64,000 nt of DNA, taken from assembly GCF_947179515.1 (NCBI RefSeq), contig NC_067477.1, positions 77,164,644 through 77,228,643 of the forward strand. Reading direction: 5' to 3'. Shown here in pieces: positions 11,425-22,292 of this stretch; within the stretch, counting starts at the first letter, position 1; each line of letters starts with the position of its first letter. This stretch comes from Apodemus sylvaticus. Lineage: Eukaryota > Chordata > Mammalia > Rodentia > Muridae. Below the pieces are notes generated by a model. That model did not search any database and was not told where the DNA came from. It saw only the letters and a list, made by a program, of their open reading frames with translations. The translations under genes and the position numbers were made by a program.

Positions 11425-14400
11425 AGGTCAGAGTATATAGATCTTTTTCAGACTTATCCTTCATGTTTGCTGATAACAATAAAATATTCAATGTAGAACA
11501 AAATGCTTATAAATGTTCATGATGGTCATTTAGTCAGAAGGTACAATGAACACCAGAAGACATTACCAAATGAAGAAAAGATTTCACATATAGAAATGAA
11601 AGCAATAATAAAAGCAGAGCCATAGGAAATCTAGAATTTACCAAATTCAGATTTCTCAATAACGATAATAAATATGCCAAAGAATGTAAATGACAAGAAT
11701 TCTATTAGAGAGATTCAAATGAAAATGACAAATTTGAAAATTGTAGCAACTCTAATCATAAACTCAACATATTAATGTAATACACATGCAAGAATCTAAT
11801 AAGTCTATTTCTGTCTGTCCACCCTATTTCATTTGAAAAAATACATCAGAACAGCATTTTATTTATTTTTATCATTATGTCTGCAATATCTGATATTTAA
11901 TTATGCCTAACAAACAACAGATTTTTGACAAAGCATTATTAAAGGAAAAACTTAATGATAGCTTGCCAACATACAGAGCAAATTTCTGTCTAGAGGTGTA
12001 AGAACAATCAAGAAGATGAAAAGAAAAAAAAAGCAAAAAGAAACAGTGCAGAAATTTTCATTGACAGAAGAGTAACAAAAATCAAAGATAGAAAGGAGCC
12101 CCAAAAATACAGCAAACTTCACCATGTGCTCTCTCAGATGCAAATTTTTTCTCTGCCAGCTACTCAGCCATTTCAAGTATACTAAGACTTCAAGTTACAT
12201 ATGAGAAACCATGGGCAGGGTCACCTGTGGGAATACACCTTGCAGAGCAATTTTGGACTACTACTCCACCCAAAGCCTTACTTGCAAAATTGTTTGTAAA
12301 CTCCATAGGAGACAGATCTGTCAGAGAATCTAAAGCTTTCATAATTAGCCTGTTCAATCCTTTCTCTGAGCCCATTCCTCCAATGGGATGGGGTTATAAG
12401 AAAATCCTGTTTGAGAGTACTTTGTTCACCCAAGGCTGCAGGCACTGCCATGGTAAAACACTTGTATTTTCAGAAGTCATTTTGTAAAAGGAACAACGTT
12501 ATTAAAAAAAAAAAAAACAAGGTAGAAATGAAAGGAGAAATAAGTAGCCCAAAAAGTTTACAGGTGATGACTTCGGAGCCTTCTGATTAAGCTCTTTAGA
12601 GCTTACTAAAGTCTAGAGCTTTACTAAAACTTATGTTAAAATTAACAGTAAAATAATAGTAATAATTAATATAATAATAATGAAGATTAGCTTTAGTACA
12701 AGGAAGGCCATGAGAAAATCATGAAAGGTAAATATAAGATGTCACTGAAGTAAAATATCTACCTTGAGCCTTTCTTAATATATGCAATACATAGACTTTC
12801 CCTCTAAGCATCTTTCTGCTCCAACTAAGAACTTTCATCACTGAAATGCAGTGGCCTTCTTCCCTGGGATCACGACCAGAGCCTGCTCCTTAGCTTCTTG
12901 CCTTTATCAAATCAAGGCTATTTTGTTCGTAAGAGGCCAGTACAAGCCATCACTTTACCTAAGCCAGAAGAAAGGAGTCAGAAAGGCTATGACGAAATAA
13001 CAAATGCAAGGCAGTGGAGTAAGGAAAGTTGGAAGTCATTGAAGGAAATAGCCATTCCTAGAAAGATATATGATCACAAATGTGAGACGCTCCTCATCCA
13101 GTTGCCTTGGATGAGATAACTAGACCAAAAGCTAACTAGACCAAAAACTGGGGCAGGGACTCAAGAAATACAAAGGCAACTTAGAGCCTTTTTGCAAACA
13201 CTCTGAAAAATGAGAAACACTCTTTTCAAAAGCACAGGGTGAGTACACATTCTTGCAAAATCATTTGGTGTATACAGCACAGAAACCACACTGGGAAACT
13301 ACATTCTCTCTGAGTAAATAGTTTCCAGTTCCGTGTAAAACAAGTAAGAGACTTGAAGACTTCTGAAAATAATATGGCTGTTTCAAGGTCAATTTTTTTC
13401 TTTAGCTTACCAGAATTATATATAGTTCAAGTTTTATAAGTACCACTGTCCTAATTGCAGAAAAGTAAATGGTTCTCTTTGACAGGTAGAAGGTAGATGT
13501 TTGTGATTGAAGGACTGTAAATAACTGTCAAAATTATGCAAAAGAATGTATATGTGTATGTGTATATGTGTCATACACAGAAAAAGACATACAGTAAAGT
13601 GGAATTGATTCCCTAAGGGCCATTAGCTATTTATTTTATTCCTTTAAAGCAGTGCCTTGCAATTCAATAACACACTGTGAAACTAGGTAAGGGGGATGTT
13701 TTTGTCACTCAGTGTGTCACGGTATAATTTTACCTATCATTATTTCTGCTGAAGGTACCATTTAGGAGTTCATTAGTGATTAATAGAACCCTCTATTGCT
13801 CAAAGATGATCTTAGATATTTTAAGAAACCATTTAGCTTAGATTGATGGCTTTTTCTTTCCTCACAATAACTCTAAAACAAACAAACTAAAAAGTTAAGG
13901 GGGTCTTCACTTGAGAAGAGCATGTTCCTTATAAGTTTGCCACAAATCTACAAGAAGAAATGATAGTCAGACAGTTCTCTCTCCCTGTAAGACTTATTCT
14001 TCTATCAAATAAGAACCCCTCCGACAAGGCTGAAGTAGATTACTTTACCTCTCTGCTTCTTGCATTGTGGGAACTCTGGAGATTTCCCTTGCTTGTTGGT
14101 GCTCAGGTGCTAAAAGAGGAAAAAGAATATGCATAATTCTTTCAGGGGGCATTAGATTGGCCTATTTTGGCACATTTTATGACACTCCCCACTAGACACT
14201 GATCATTTTGTGAGGTTGGCATTCAAATCGCGTTGGTTGGCTTTTGATAGCTTCTGCCAACTTCCTTTGAGCATATGATTAATCAGTACAATAAAAGTGG
14301 GACACTCTAAAATGCAGGACCGATGCCCGCAAAGGATTCTAAAACTTTCATTCCCTTACCAGTCATTCAAGACAGCTTTAGTGGCTTGTTACTGAAATAT

Positions 14401-15124
14401 ATTTTAGGAAATCTCCCATCTAATCAGTGGGCTGCAATCCCTGGGGAGAGATACATCTTCCGATTTTTATAAAGTTTCTCTTTTTCAAAATGAGGAACGC
14501 ACTGTTTTCCTCTTAGTAATATTGTCAGGTTCCTTTTGATGGTATTCTAGTAGTGGCTAAGAAATCTTAAGCCAAATTATCTTTAAAAGCCTCCTGGTAA
14601 TGAAATCTGAATTAAGTTGGACAAGGTTCTTCTATATGCCTCTGCAGTTGGGGGATTTGGGGGAAACGCTTATTAAAATGTAGAAGGTCTTCAATTTTGT
14701 TTTTATTAATTCACTCATTTAATTCAGCTTGGTGTGCAAGGGACTGCAATTAAAAAATAAAGCAAGTCTTTAAATTAGTCACAATTTAGCTGTAGAAAAC
14801 TGTCTATATATGTGTGGAAAGTGTCTTAGACCAACCCTGTTTTAACATTGACTTTAGGGGATAGAACTAATGCATGCATAGAAACTTAACTATTCAGCCT
14901 CTGAAACTCCACTTTCAACACCTTATGGCTCAGGATTAGAGACTCTAAATGAAGAAGTAGCAAAAGCAAGTTAATAGATACTAGAGTAATACAGAATAGA
15001 GAATCCAGATCAGACAATCATGTTCTCAGGCATAACCATGCAAGGTTATAATTATGTCCTTCCAAAAAATTTGAAAAATTCTGAATGAGAAACTCTAAAT
15101 CCTTAAAATTGGTTTCCATTACTT
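11425..15124. other. Repeat-poor non-coding block
   Basis: 3.7 kb without any mobile element that I recognise. Only short open frames are present, none with homology I know. Local details are an A run at 12505-12518 and AAT-rich sequence near 12650-12690. The part from about 13600 to 14650 has mixed, non-repetitive composition and could include conserved non-coding sequence, but this cannot be judged without alignment. Confidence 0.55.
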
Positions 15125-15332
15125 TTTCTGAGGAGTCTAGACATTTCTCTTTATTTATTTTAATAAAATATAATTGCATTATCCTCTACCTGCCCTCCCT
15201 CCTACCCTCCCCATATACACACCCCCCACCAATTTTGCTGTCTCTTCATTAATTATGGTGCTTACATACATATAAAGGAATCAACATATGAATATAACCT
15301 GTTTAACTCCTTCAGTGTTGCATTTATAATTT

Positions 15333-15406
<74 letters not shown>

Positions 15407-15835
15407 AAGTTGTTAGTTGTTTATAGCTTTTGATCTAGGGATGAGATCCATGAGGATCTGGATCCTCAAGTAGCTATCCCATTCTGAGGTGTCAACTTGT
15501 GTCTTCAATGTTCAAGTCTTCTTAAGGAATCCACGGTGTAGCTTCATGGATGTAGCCTCCTTGCCACATCTACAAGAAAACTTGCAGCACGTTTCTCAGT
15601 CCTCTGGCTTTTCAGCTCTCCTCATGCCATCTTCTGTAATGCTTGCTGAGCCAGGAGAACTGGAGTTGTGTGGCAGATAGCAGTTGGGACTGGGTACCCA
15701 TAGGAACTTGTCCTCTATATTTTCACTTGTGACTTTCTGCTGTGATCTCAGCTGCGGAAAAGAGAGCTTCTTTGATAAGTGGTGAGAACTACACCCATCT
15801 GTGGATATAAAGAAGTATTTAAAATGTGCTTAAAA
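15125..15835 (-). mobile_element. Ancient rodent L1 3' UTR fragment
   Basis: The plus strand reads as the antisense of an old L1 3' UTR. Recognisable blocks include the CCTGCCCTCCCTCC stretch near 15190, TAGCTTTTGATCTAGGGATGAG near 15425, a GTCTTCTTAAGGAATCCA stretch near 15515, and the TTCTTTGATAAGTGGTGAGA ending near 15770. Divergence is high, so this is one of the oldest insertions here. No coding part remains. It is interrupted by a TC microsatellite. Confidence 0.6.
15336..15403. repeat. (TC)n microsatellite
   Basis: Perfect TC repeat of about 68 bases inside the old L1 3' UTR. Confidence 0.97.
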
Positions 15836-15994
15836 TATTTTTAAATGATTAAAAATATTTTTAAATGAACCCTTTTATACAAAATTGAATTTTTAAAATA
15901 CAGTGCTGAGTTTATGTGTTCATTAGCTACCATTTTATCTTCACACAGGAACTGAGTAGAAAATCCTAACCAGTCAGATCAGATTCTGGTTCTT

Positions 15995-16458
15995 TTTTTT
16001 TCTTTTTTTTTCTTTGATATAATTTATTTACATTTCAAATGATTTTCCCTTTTCTAGCCCCCCACTCCCCGAAAGTCCCGTAAGTCCCCTTCTCTTCCCC
16101 TGTCCTCCCACCCACCCTTTTCCACTTCCCCGTTCTGGTTTTGCCGAATACTGTTTCACTGAGTCTTTCCAGAACCAGGGGCCACTCCTCCTTTCTTCTT
16201 GTACCTCAGTTGATGTGTGGATTATGTTTTGGGTATTCCAGTTTTCTAGGTTAATAACCACTTATTAGTGAGTGCATACCATGATTCACCTTTTGAGTCT
16301 GGGCTACCTCACTTAGTATATGTTCTCTAGCTCCATCCATTTGCCTAAGAATTTCATGAATTCATTGTTTCTAATGGCTGAATAGTACTCCATTGTGTAG
16401 ATATACCACATTTTTTGCATCCACTCTTCTGTTGAGGGATACCTGGGTTCTTTCCAGC
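15995..16458 (-). mobile_element. 5'-truncated L1 (first of two at one site)
   Basis: A poly(T) with C interruptions (15991-16014) is followed by the antisense of the young L1 3' end, running from the terminal ATATAATTTATTTACATTTC to the ORF2 codons for the RCWKEP region, where it is truncated at about 16457. The target duplication ATCAGATTCTGGTTCTT lies at 15978-15994 and again, with one C/T change, at 16459-16475. The sequence is close to the full-length copy at 51126-57726. Confidence 0.92.
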
Positions 16459-16475
16459 ATCAGATTCTGGCTCTT

Positions 16476-18011
16476 TTTTTTTTTATTCAATATATTTTTT
16501 ATTTACATTTCAAATGATTTCCCCTTTTCTAACCCCCCACTCCCCGAAAGTCCCATAAGCCCCCTTCTCTCGTCCTGTCCTCCCACCCACCCCTTCCCAC
16601 TTCCCCGTTCTGGTTTTGCCCTATACTTCTTCACTGAGTCTTTCCAGAACAAGGGGCCACTCCTCCTTTCTTTTTGTACCTCATTTGATGTATGGATTAT
16701 GTTTGGGGTATTCCAGTTTTCTAGGTTAATATCCACTTATTAGTGAGTGCATACCATGAGTCACCTTAATTCTGAACATCTATGCGCCAAATGCAAAGGC
16801 ACCCTCATTCGTAAAAGAAACTTTACTAAAGCTCAAAGCACACATTGCACCTAACACAATAACTGTGGGGGACTTCAACACCCCACTTTCCTCAATGGAC
16901 CGATCGGGAAAACAGAAATTAAACAGAGACACAGTAAAACTAATTGAAGCTTTGGACCAATTGGATTTGACTGATATTTATAGAACATTTCACCCTAAAG
17001 CAAAAGAATATACCTTTTTCTCAGCACCTCATGGTACCTTCTCCAAAATCGACCCTATAATTGGACACAAGGCAGACCTCAACAAATATAAGATGATCGA
17101 ACTAAACCCATGCCTCCTATCAGATCACTATGGTGTAAGAGTGATTTTCAATAGCAACAAAAACAACAGAAAGCCCACATACACATGGAGGCTGAATAAT
17201 ACTCTACTCAATGACACTTTGACCAAAGAAGAAATAAAGAAAGAAATCAGAGACTTTTTAGAATTTAATGAAAATCAAAGCACAACATACCCAAATCTCT
17301 GGGACACAATGAAAGCAGTGCTAAGAGGTAAACTCATAGCCCTGAGTGCCTCCAAAAAGAAAATGGAGAGAGCATACACTAGCAGCTTAATGACACACCT
17401 GAAAGTCCTGGAACAAAAAGAAGCCAATTCACCCAGGAGGAGTAGAAGGCAGGAAATCATCAAACTCAGGGCTGAAATCAATCAATTGGAAACAAAGCGA
17501 ACCGTACAAAGAATTAACGAATCCAGGAGCTGGTTCTTTGAGAAAATCAACAAGATAGATAAACCCTTATCCAGACTGACCAAAGGGCACAGAGAAAGTA
17601 TCCAAATTAACAAACTTAGAAATGAAAAGGGAGATATAACAACGGAAACTGAGGAAATCCAAAAAATCATCAGATCCTACTACAAGAGCCTGTACTTAAC
17701 ACAACTGTAGAATCTGGAGGAAATGCACAATTTCCTTGACAAATACCAAATACCAAAATTAAATCAGGACCAAATAGATCATCTAAACAGTCCCATAACG
17801 CCTAAAGAAATAGAAGGGGTCATAGAAAGTCTTCCAATGAATAAAAGCACAGGACCAGATGGTTTCAGTGCAGAATTCTATCAGACCTTCAAAGAAGAGT
17901 TAACACCAATACTCTTCAAACTATTCCACAAAATAGAAACAGAAGGAACACTACCCAATTCCTTCTACGAAGCCACAATTACGCTGATACTAAAGCCACA
18001 CAAAGATCCAA
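16476..18011 (-). mobile_element. Twin-primed L1 (second insertion at the same site)
   Basis: Starts with poly(T) at 16474-16484. It then gives antisense L1 3' UTR and the last ORF2 codons to about 16766, then flips to sense ORF2 from 16767 to 18011. It is bounded by the target sequence at 16459-16475 on the left and CAGATTCTGGTTCTT (18012-18026) on the right. The missing middle of ORF2 between the two arms is about 2.2 kb. The right duplication is followed by AATGG, so the nick on the opposite strand would be TT/AAGAA, a typical L1 endonuclease site. Confidence 0.9.
16767..18011 (+). pseudogene. L1 ORF2 fragment: endonuclease C-terminal half to early RT
   Basis: This is the inverted arm of the second insertion. 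It reads in one frame across most of its length and covers the endonuclease part with GDFNT (Asp and Asn of the active site), SKID, and LLSDHYG (the Ser-Asp-His triad), the linker, and the beginning of the reverse transcriptase region up to the PKPHKDPT block. One substitution shows at SKIDPIIGH, where a His is usual after the Asp. A TAG at 17708-17710 replaces the Glu codon in the STQLENLEE segment, and the frame stays open afterwards. It lacks the ORF2 start, the RT active site and the C-terminus. Confidence 0.9.
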
Positions 18012-18026
18012 CAGATTCTGGTTCTT

Positions 18027-18609
18027 AATGGCACTTTTTTTTTTCAGTATCCTATCTAGTGTGATAAGGCAGAAACAGAACCATTCTGAGTTTCCATTCC
18101 TAATGAAACCTCTCAGAAGTGAGGGGCATGCAAGAAGAAACAAAGGGTTATCAAAGCTGAGACATAAGGATTTATGAATATCTCGTGTTCAGGAAAAACA
18201 TATAAGCATGCATCCCTTTAAACAGTATTATTGTTTTCTTCATTTTGTGTTTACCTATATAGCAAGGGGTGATTATAATTTCTTTCTACATTTCTCAGAG
18301 TCCCCTCTAATAAGAAAGAAAAAAATAAAAATGCATGGATGAACACTGAACACTATCTACAAAGCCCTGTCCTGGATGGAGTTGCCAAACAATTGTGCTT
18401 TCTAAAGGGGAGAGGGAGCCAGTCTTTATAAACCACTAGTGCTCTGGATCAGCTAGATGCTACGCACAGGAGTCAGATCTGGGCAACAGAAGCTGGGTCC
18501 CTTCTGTGGATGGCAGGGGCAGCAGCTAGGAACTAGGAACTAAGGCCTCCCTAGACTCTAGCAGATTCTAGATGCAAAAGCTTTGGGAAAGAATTCTCTT
18601 CCTCAAAAG
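18027..18609. other. Non-coding, no recognised element
   Basis: Single-copy-looking sequence with nothing recognised apart from a T run near 18035. Confidence 0.55.
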
Positions 18610-19049
18610 TGTTACAGCTCTTATATGACAAATGCTCTCAGACAATCTTTGATGAAGTAATTTTCCAGCTTTTTATTCCTGTGGACAGGGTCTTATATAC
18701 ATTTGGGGATGGGTTAGGGTCTAAACAAAGATGCTTTCTATTGGCTTGACCAGAGCTGTTAGGGATCCCTTATCTACATGAGGAGGAGCTTCAAGTGCTG
18801 TCACTAAGTGACTGATGGGCATGGTCCACTTCATGGGGGTGCCATGGTCACATGACAGAAACATAGTCAGGAATAGGGGAAACACAAACCATCCTCAGGT
18901 TTGAGGGTGCCTGCCTTTCTGAATCCACTCAACCTTACCAAGTTTCCTGGCATAGCCTACTTCCCCACAGCTGAGAATGATGGTCCTTATTTGCAGTACC
19001 TTAGTGGAAGCTTAAGATTTGAGGGAAAATGTTTGGGGTCCTTTCTACA
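18610..19049 (-). mobile_element. Solo LTR, endogenous retrovirus (class II-like)
   Basis: A 440 bp block with plus-strand ends TGTTAC...TCTACA, giving the retroviral TG...CA termini. Flanking 5-base copies of AAAAG lie at 18605-18609 and 19050-19054. On the minus strand a TATA-type motif (TGTATATAAG, 18692-18701) is followed about 20 bases later by GGAATAAAAA (18671-18680), the compact U3/R layout of ERVK-type LTRs. No internal retroviral genes are present, so it is a recombined solo LTR. The family is not identified, and the short A-rich TSD is the weak point. Confidence 0.6.
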
Positions 19050-19091
19050 AAAAGCTCTTAATTCATCATTTGCCATTTAAGAGAAAGATTG

Positions 19092-19245
19092 AGCTAAACA
19101 TAGTGGTCTGTGCCTATAATTTTAGGAAGTAAGGAGTGAGAAGACAGAAATAGGAGGATTACTAAGAGTTCAAGGTTAGTCTGGGTAGCATAGTAAGTTC
19201 AGAGTCAGCCTGGGATATGGAGTAAGACACTTTCTCAGTAAAAGA
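19092..19245 (+). repeat. B4/B1-derived SINE
   Basis: Old B1-like sequence: TGGTCTGTGCCTATAAT, AGGAGGATTACTAAGAGTTCAAGG, then a TAGTCTGGGTAGCATAGTAAG-type right part that partly repeats, ending near TAAGACACTTTCTCAGTA. It is strongly diverged, so subfamily assignment is uncertain. Confidence 0.65.
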
Positions 19246-19439
19246 TTGAAAAAGAGAGAAAGGGAATGGTGAAAATATGGCAGAGTCTTCCTGGCTTTAG
19301 TGTCTACGGGCTCAAAAGTTCTCTGTTTTCTTGATATTTTGTACAAGTAATAATTGAAAATATTATACAAGCTTAGAATTTCAATAAGGTCAGTTTTGTA
19401 CATTAGAAACCCAATGATGAGCATGGAGCAATTACAAAA

Positions 19440-19735
19440 ACACATGGGCTGAAGTCTTGGGCGATGGCTGTACTGCTGAAGTCATACCTGGAATACACGT
19501 GACAAGCGGAGTTCAAATTCAGGAACCCAAATAAAAGCAGCACAGGAGTGGAGGCCCACCTTTCCTGAAACACTAAAGGTAGATGCAAAATTCCTCAGAA
19601 CAGACTCTCTCCTGACTAGTTCAGGATGAGTTTCAGATTCAGCCAGAAATGAGGAAGGCATCTGGTATTAACCTCAGATCTCCAAACTCGCTTGCTCCCG
19701 TACACATGTGAATACATATAAGTAGAGATGGCATA
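19440..19735 (+). repeat. RSINE2/B4-like SINE
   Basis: A degraded tRNA-derived SINE with a GGAGTTCAAATTCAGGAACCC B-box-like segment near 19507, a middle part resembling GAGGAAGGCATCTGGTATTAACCTC near 19651, and a CACATGTGAATACATAT tail. The order fits RSINE2. It is old and uncertain in its first half. Confidence 0.5.
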
Positions 19736-21139
19736 CATGGCATCTCTACTTATATGTCTAGACATTTGAAATAAGCATGAACAGAGAATATATATGCCTG
19801 CCTCATTGCTCTCTGCTTGGCAATTAATTTAGATGAAGTTGTTCTTATTGAGACATTCCCTCCTTGTCCACTCCACCTAGTTATTGATAAGAAATTAGTA
19901 ACTCCTGTGCCTGTGGTATTTGTATGGAGTATGGAAATATCAGAAATTCAAAAGAAGCATGCAAATTTGTTACAGGACACACACACACAGAGGCAGATGC
20001 AGATGCCTAGAACTAATATACATAAGTCAGAGACAAGCATAGAGAACACATAACTAATGGCTGCCCTTTAAAATGGAGTTGTCACAAAAGAGTGAACAAA
20101 AGGCTTCTTTGTCTGGGTCAGTTGGTTCATTTTAAAAGCACTGTTTGCTAGAATTATAGAGAAAACCTCTAATATTATTATCAGCTCTCTGTTTATTTTA
20201 TTCCATTTTATAAAACTATATAATAAGTCAGCTGCAAATCCGGTAGAAGAAATATGTCCAGGGAAGGAAGGAATGCATGGAGGATTTGAACAGAAATGAT
20301 AAGGATCACTCATACTCTTTTATTGAAATAATTAAATATGAAGTACAGCAGAGAGCGGCAAATAGTAATTGAATTGGCACTTAAGCACGTTGGTTACCTT
20401 ATCTTCCTCACCATAATTCAAAACTCCCCACAGTGTTTTCTCTCAATCCACATCAAATTAATTGTTCCTTGCCTCCACCATCTTGGTTATGAGCAAAGTA
20501 GTTAGTATGCAAGGAAACATGTTGCTCTCCTAACAACGTTTAGAAAGTCGCTAATGAGTTCCTGTGAAAGTGGCCTTTCTGTCTCTATCACACTAAAAAC
20601 AGTTAACATACATGATGGCTGCCAAAGGATGTTCACCTCTTGGCTTCATGGAGGAAAAAAGGCTTCTATTGAACTATTTTGTTGTACTTTCTCTATTTGG
20701 AAAAAAAAAAACTTGAAGCTTTATTCTTCTCAACTCCACATTAAAGTGTTTGCCTTCCAAATAGTCAGTTTGTATTTGTGTGGGAGAGAGGTGGGAGAGG
20801 TGTTTTTCATTTATCTACATAAGTCTTGCCTGGTACAGGTCATGTTGAACAAAGCTGATATGTTGAGTGAAGTTAATTTTTGTTATATAAAGTTTCCTAC
20901 TAAAGTACGTTTATATTACTGCATTGTTTTAATTTACAGAATATAGGAAATTGTTGATCTAGATTTTCCAGCCAATCAGATTCCTCTCTCTCTCTAATTG
21001 TCTTTTTTCTTTGGATGGGGAAATAAAATGACTGATGCTTTGCACTGTAAATAGATTTTTTTCAACTGTGAACTAATGGTTAGTTTAGCTTTAATATCAG
21101 CAAATAGATTGGAGGAATGAGGAGTGTGCTAGTTGAGAT

Positions 21140-21141
<2 letters not shown>
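19736..21141. other. Non-coding, no recognised element
   Basis: 1.4 kb with short open frames only and no recognised repeat. The longest frame is about 130 codons with no family resemblance and ordinary composition, so I do not call a gene. Confidence 0.55.

Positions 21142-21193
<52 letters not shown>
21142..21193. repeat. (TC)n microsatellite
   Basis: Perfect TC repeat of about 52 bases close to the 3' end of the adjacent minus-strand L1. Confidence 0.97.
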
Positions 21194-21195
<2 letters not shown>

Positions 21196-21229
21196 AGGCT
21201 TACAATTTATTTATTTTTTCCCACTTTTT

Positions 21230-22292
21230 TATTTTCTATATTATTTATTTACATTCCAAAAGATTTTCCCTTTCCCGGTTTCCCCCTCCCCATAAGTCCC
21301 ATAAGCCCTCTTCCCTCTGCCTGTTTTCCAATCAACCCCCTCCTACTTCTCTGTCCTGGTACTTCCCTACAAAGCTGGATCAAGCCTTTCCAGGAACAGG
21401 GACCTCTCCTTCCTTCTTCTTGGAACTCATTTGATATGTAAATTGTGTCTTGGTTATTCAGAGCTTCTGAGCTAATATCCACTTATTAGTGACTGCATTC
21501 CATGTGTGTTCTTTTGTGAATGAGTTACCTCACTTAGGATGATATTTCCAAGATCCAACCATTTGAATAAGAATTTCATGAGTTTTTTAATTGCTGAGTA
21601 GAATTCCATCGTGTAAATATACCACAGTTTCTATATCTATTCCTCCAATGAGGGATATCTGGGTTCTTTCCAGCTTTGGCTATTATAAATAAGGCTGCTA
21701 TGAACATAGTGGAGCATGTTTCCTTATTGCATGCCAGGGAATCCTATGGTTATATGCCCAGGAATGGTATAGCAGGGTCCTCTGGAAGTGTCATGCCTGC
21801 CCAGTTTTCTGAGGAAACGCCAGACTGATTTCCAGAGTGGCTGTAGCAACTTGCATTCCCATGAGCAGTGGAGGAGTATTCCTTTCTCTACATCCTTGTC
21901 AATACCTGCTGTCTCCTGAGTTTTTAATCTTAGCCATTTTGACTAGTGTGAGGTAAAATCTCAGGGTTGTTTTGACTTGCATTTCTCTAATGACTAATGA
22001 TGCTGAACATTTCTTAAGGAGCTTCTCAGCCATTCGAAGTTCTTCAGGTGAAAATTCTTGTTTAGCTCTGTACCCCATTTTTATAGGGTTATTTTGTTCT
22101 TTGGGGTCTAACTCTTTGAGGGCTTTGTATATATTGGATATTAGCTCTCTGTTGGATGTAGGGTTGGTGACGATCTTTTCCCAATTTGTTGGTTGACGTT
22201 TTGTCCTTTTGACAGTGTTCTTGCCTTACAGAAACTTTGTAATTTTATGAATGGTGCTGGATCGACTGGAGGTTAGCATGCAGAAGAATGCA
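21230..22292 (-). mobile_element. 5'-inverted L1, second subfamily
   Basis: The plus strand reads as antisense L1: 3' end near 21232, 3' UTR of the same type as the 9329-10757 copy, then ORF2 C-terminal codons back to about 22249. There the orientation flips, and 22250-22292 is a 43-base sense ORF2 piece (equivalent to 52350-52395). This is a third clear twin-priming product, with about 0.2 kb lost between the arms. A possible TSD (GATAGTCTCTCT near 21136 against GATACTGTCTCTCT near 22294) is unreliable because of the TC repeat. Confidence 0.88.

Noticed and set aside
20554..20946. 130-codon open frame in single-copy-looking DNA
   Set aside because: No recognisable domain, ordinary AT-rich composition, and no splice or regulatory context. 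One such length is expected by chance in 64 kb.
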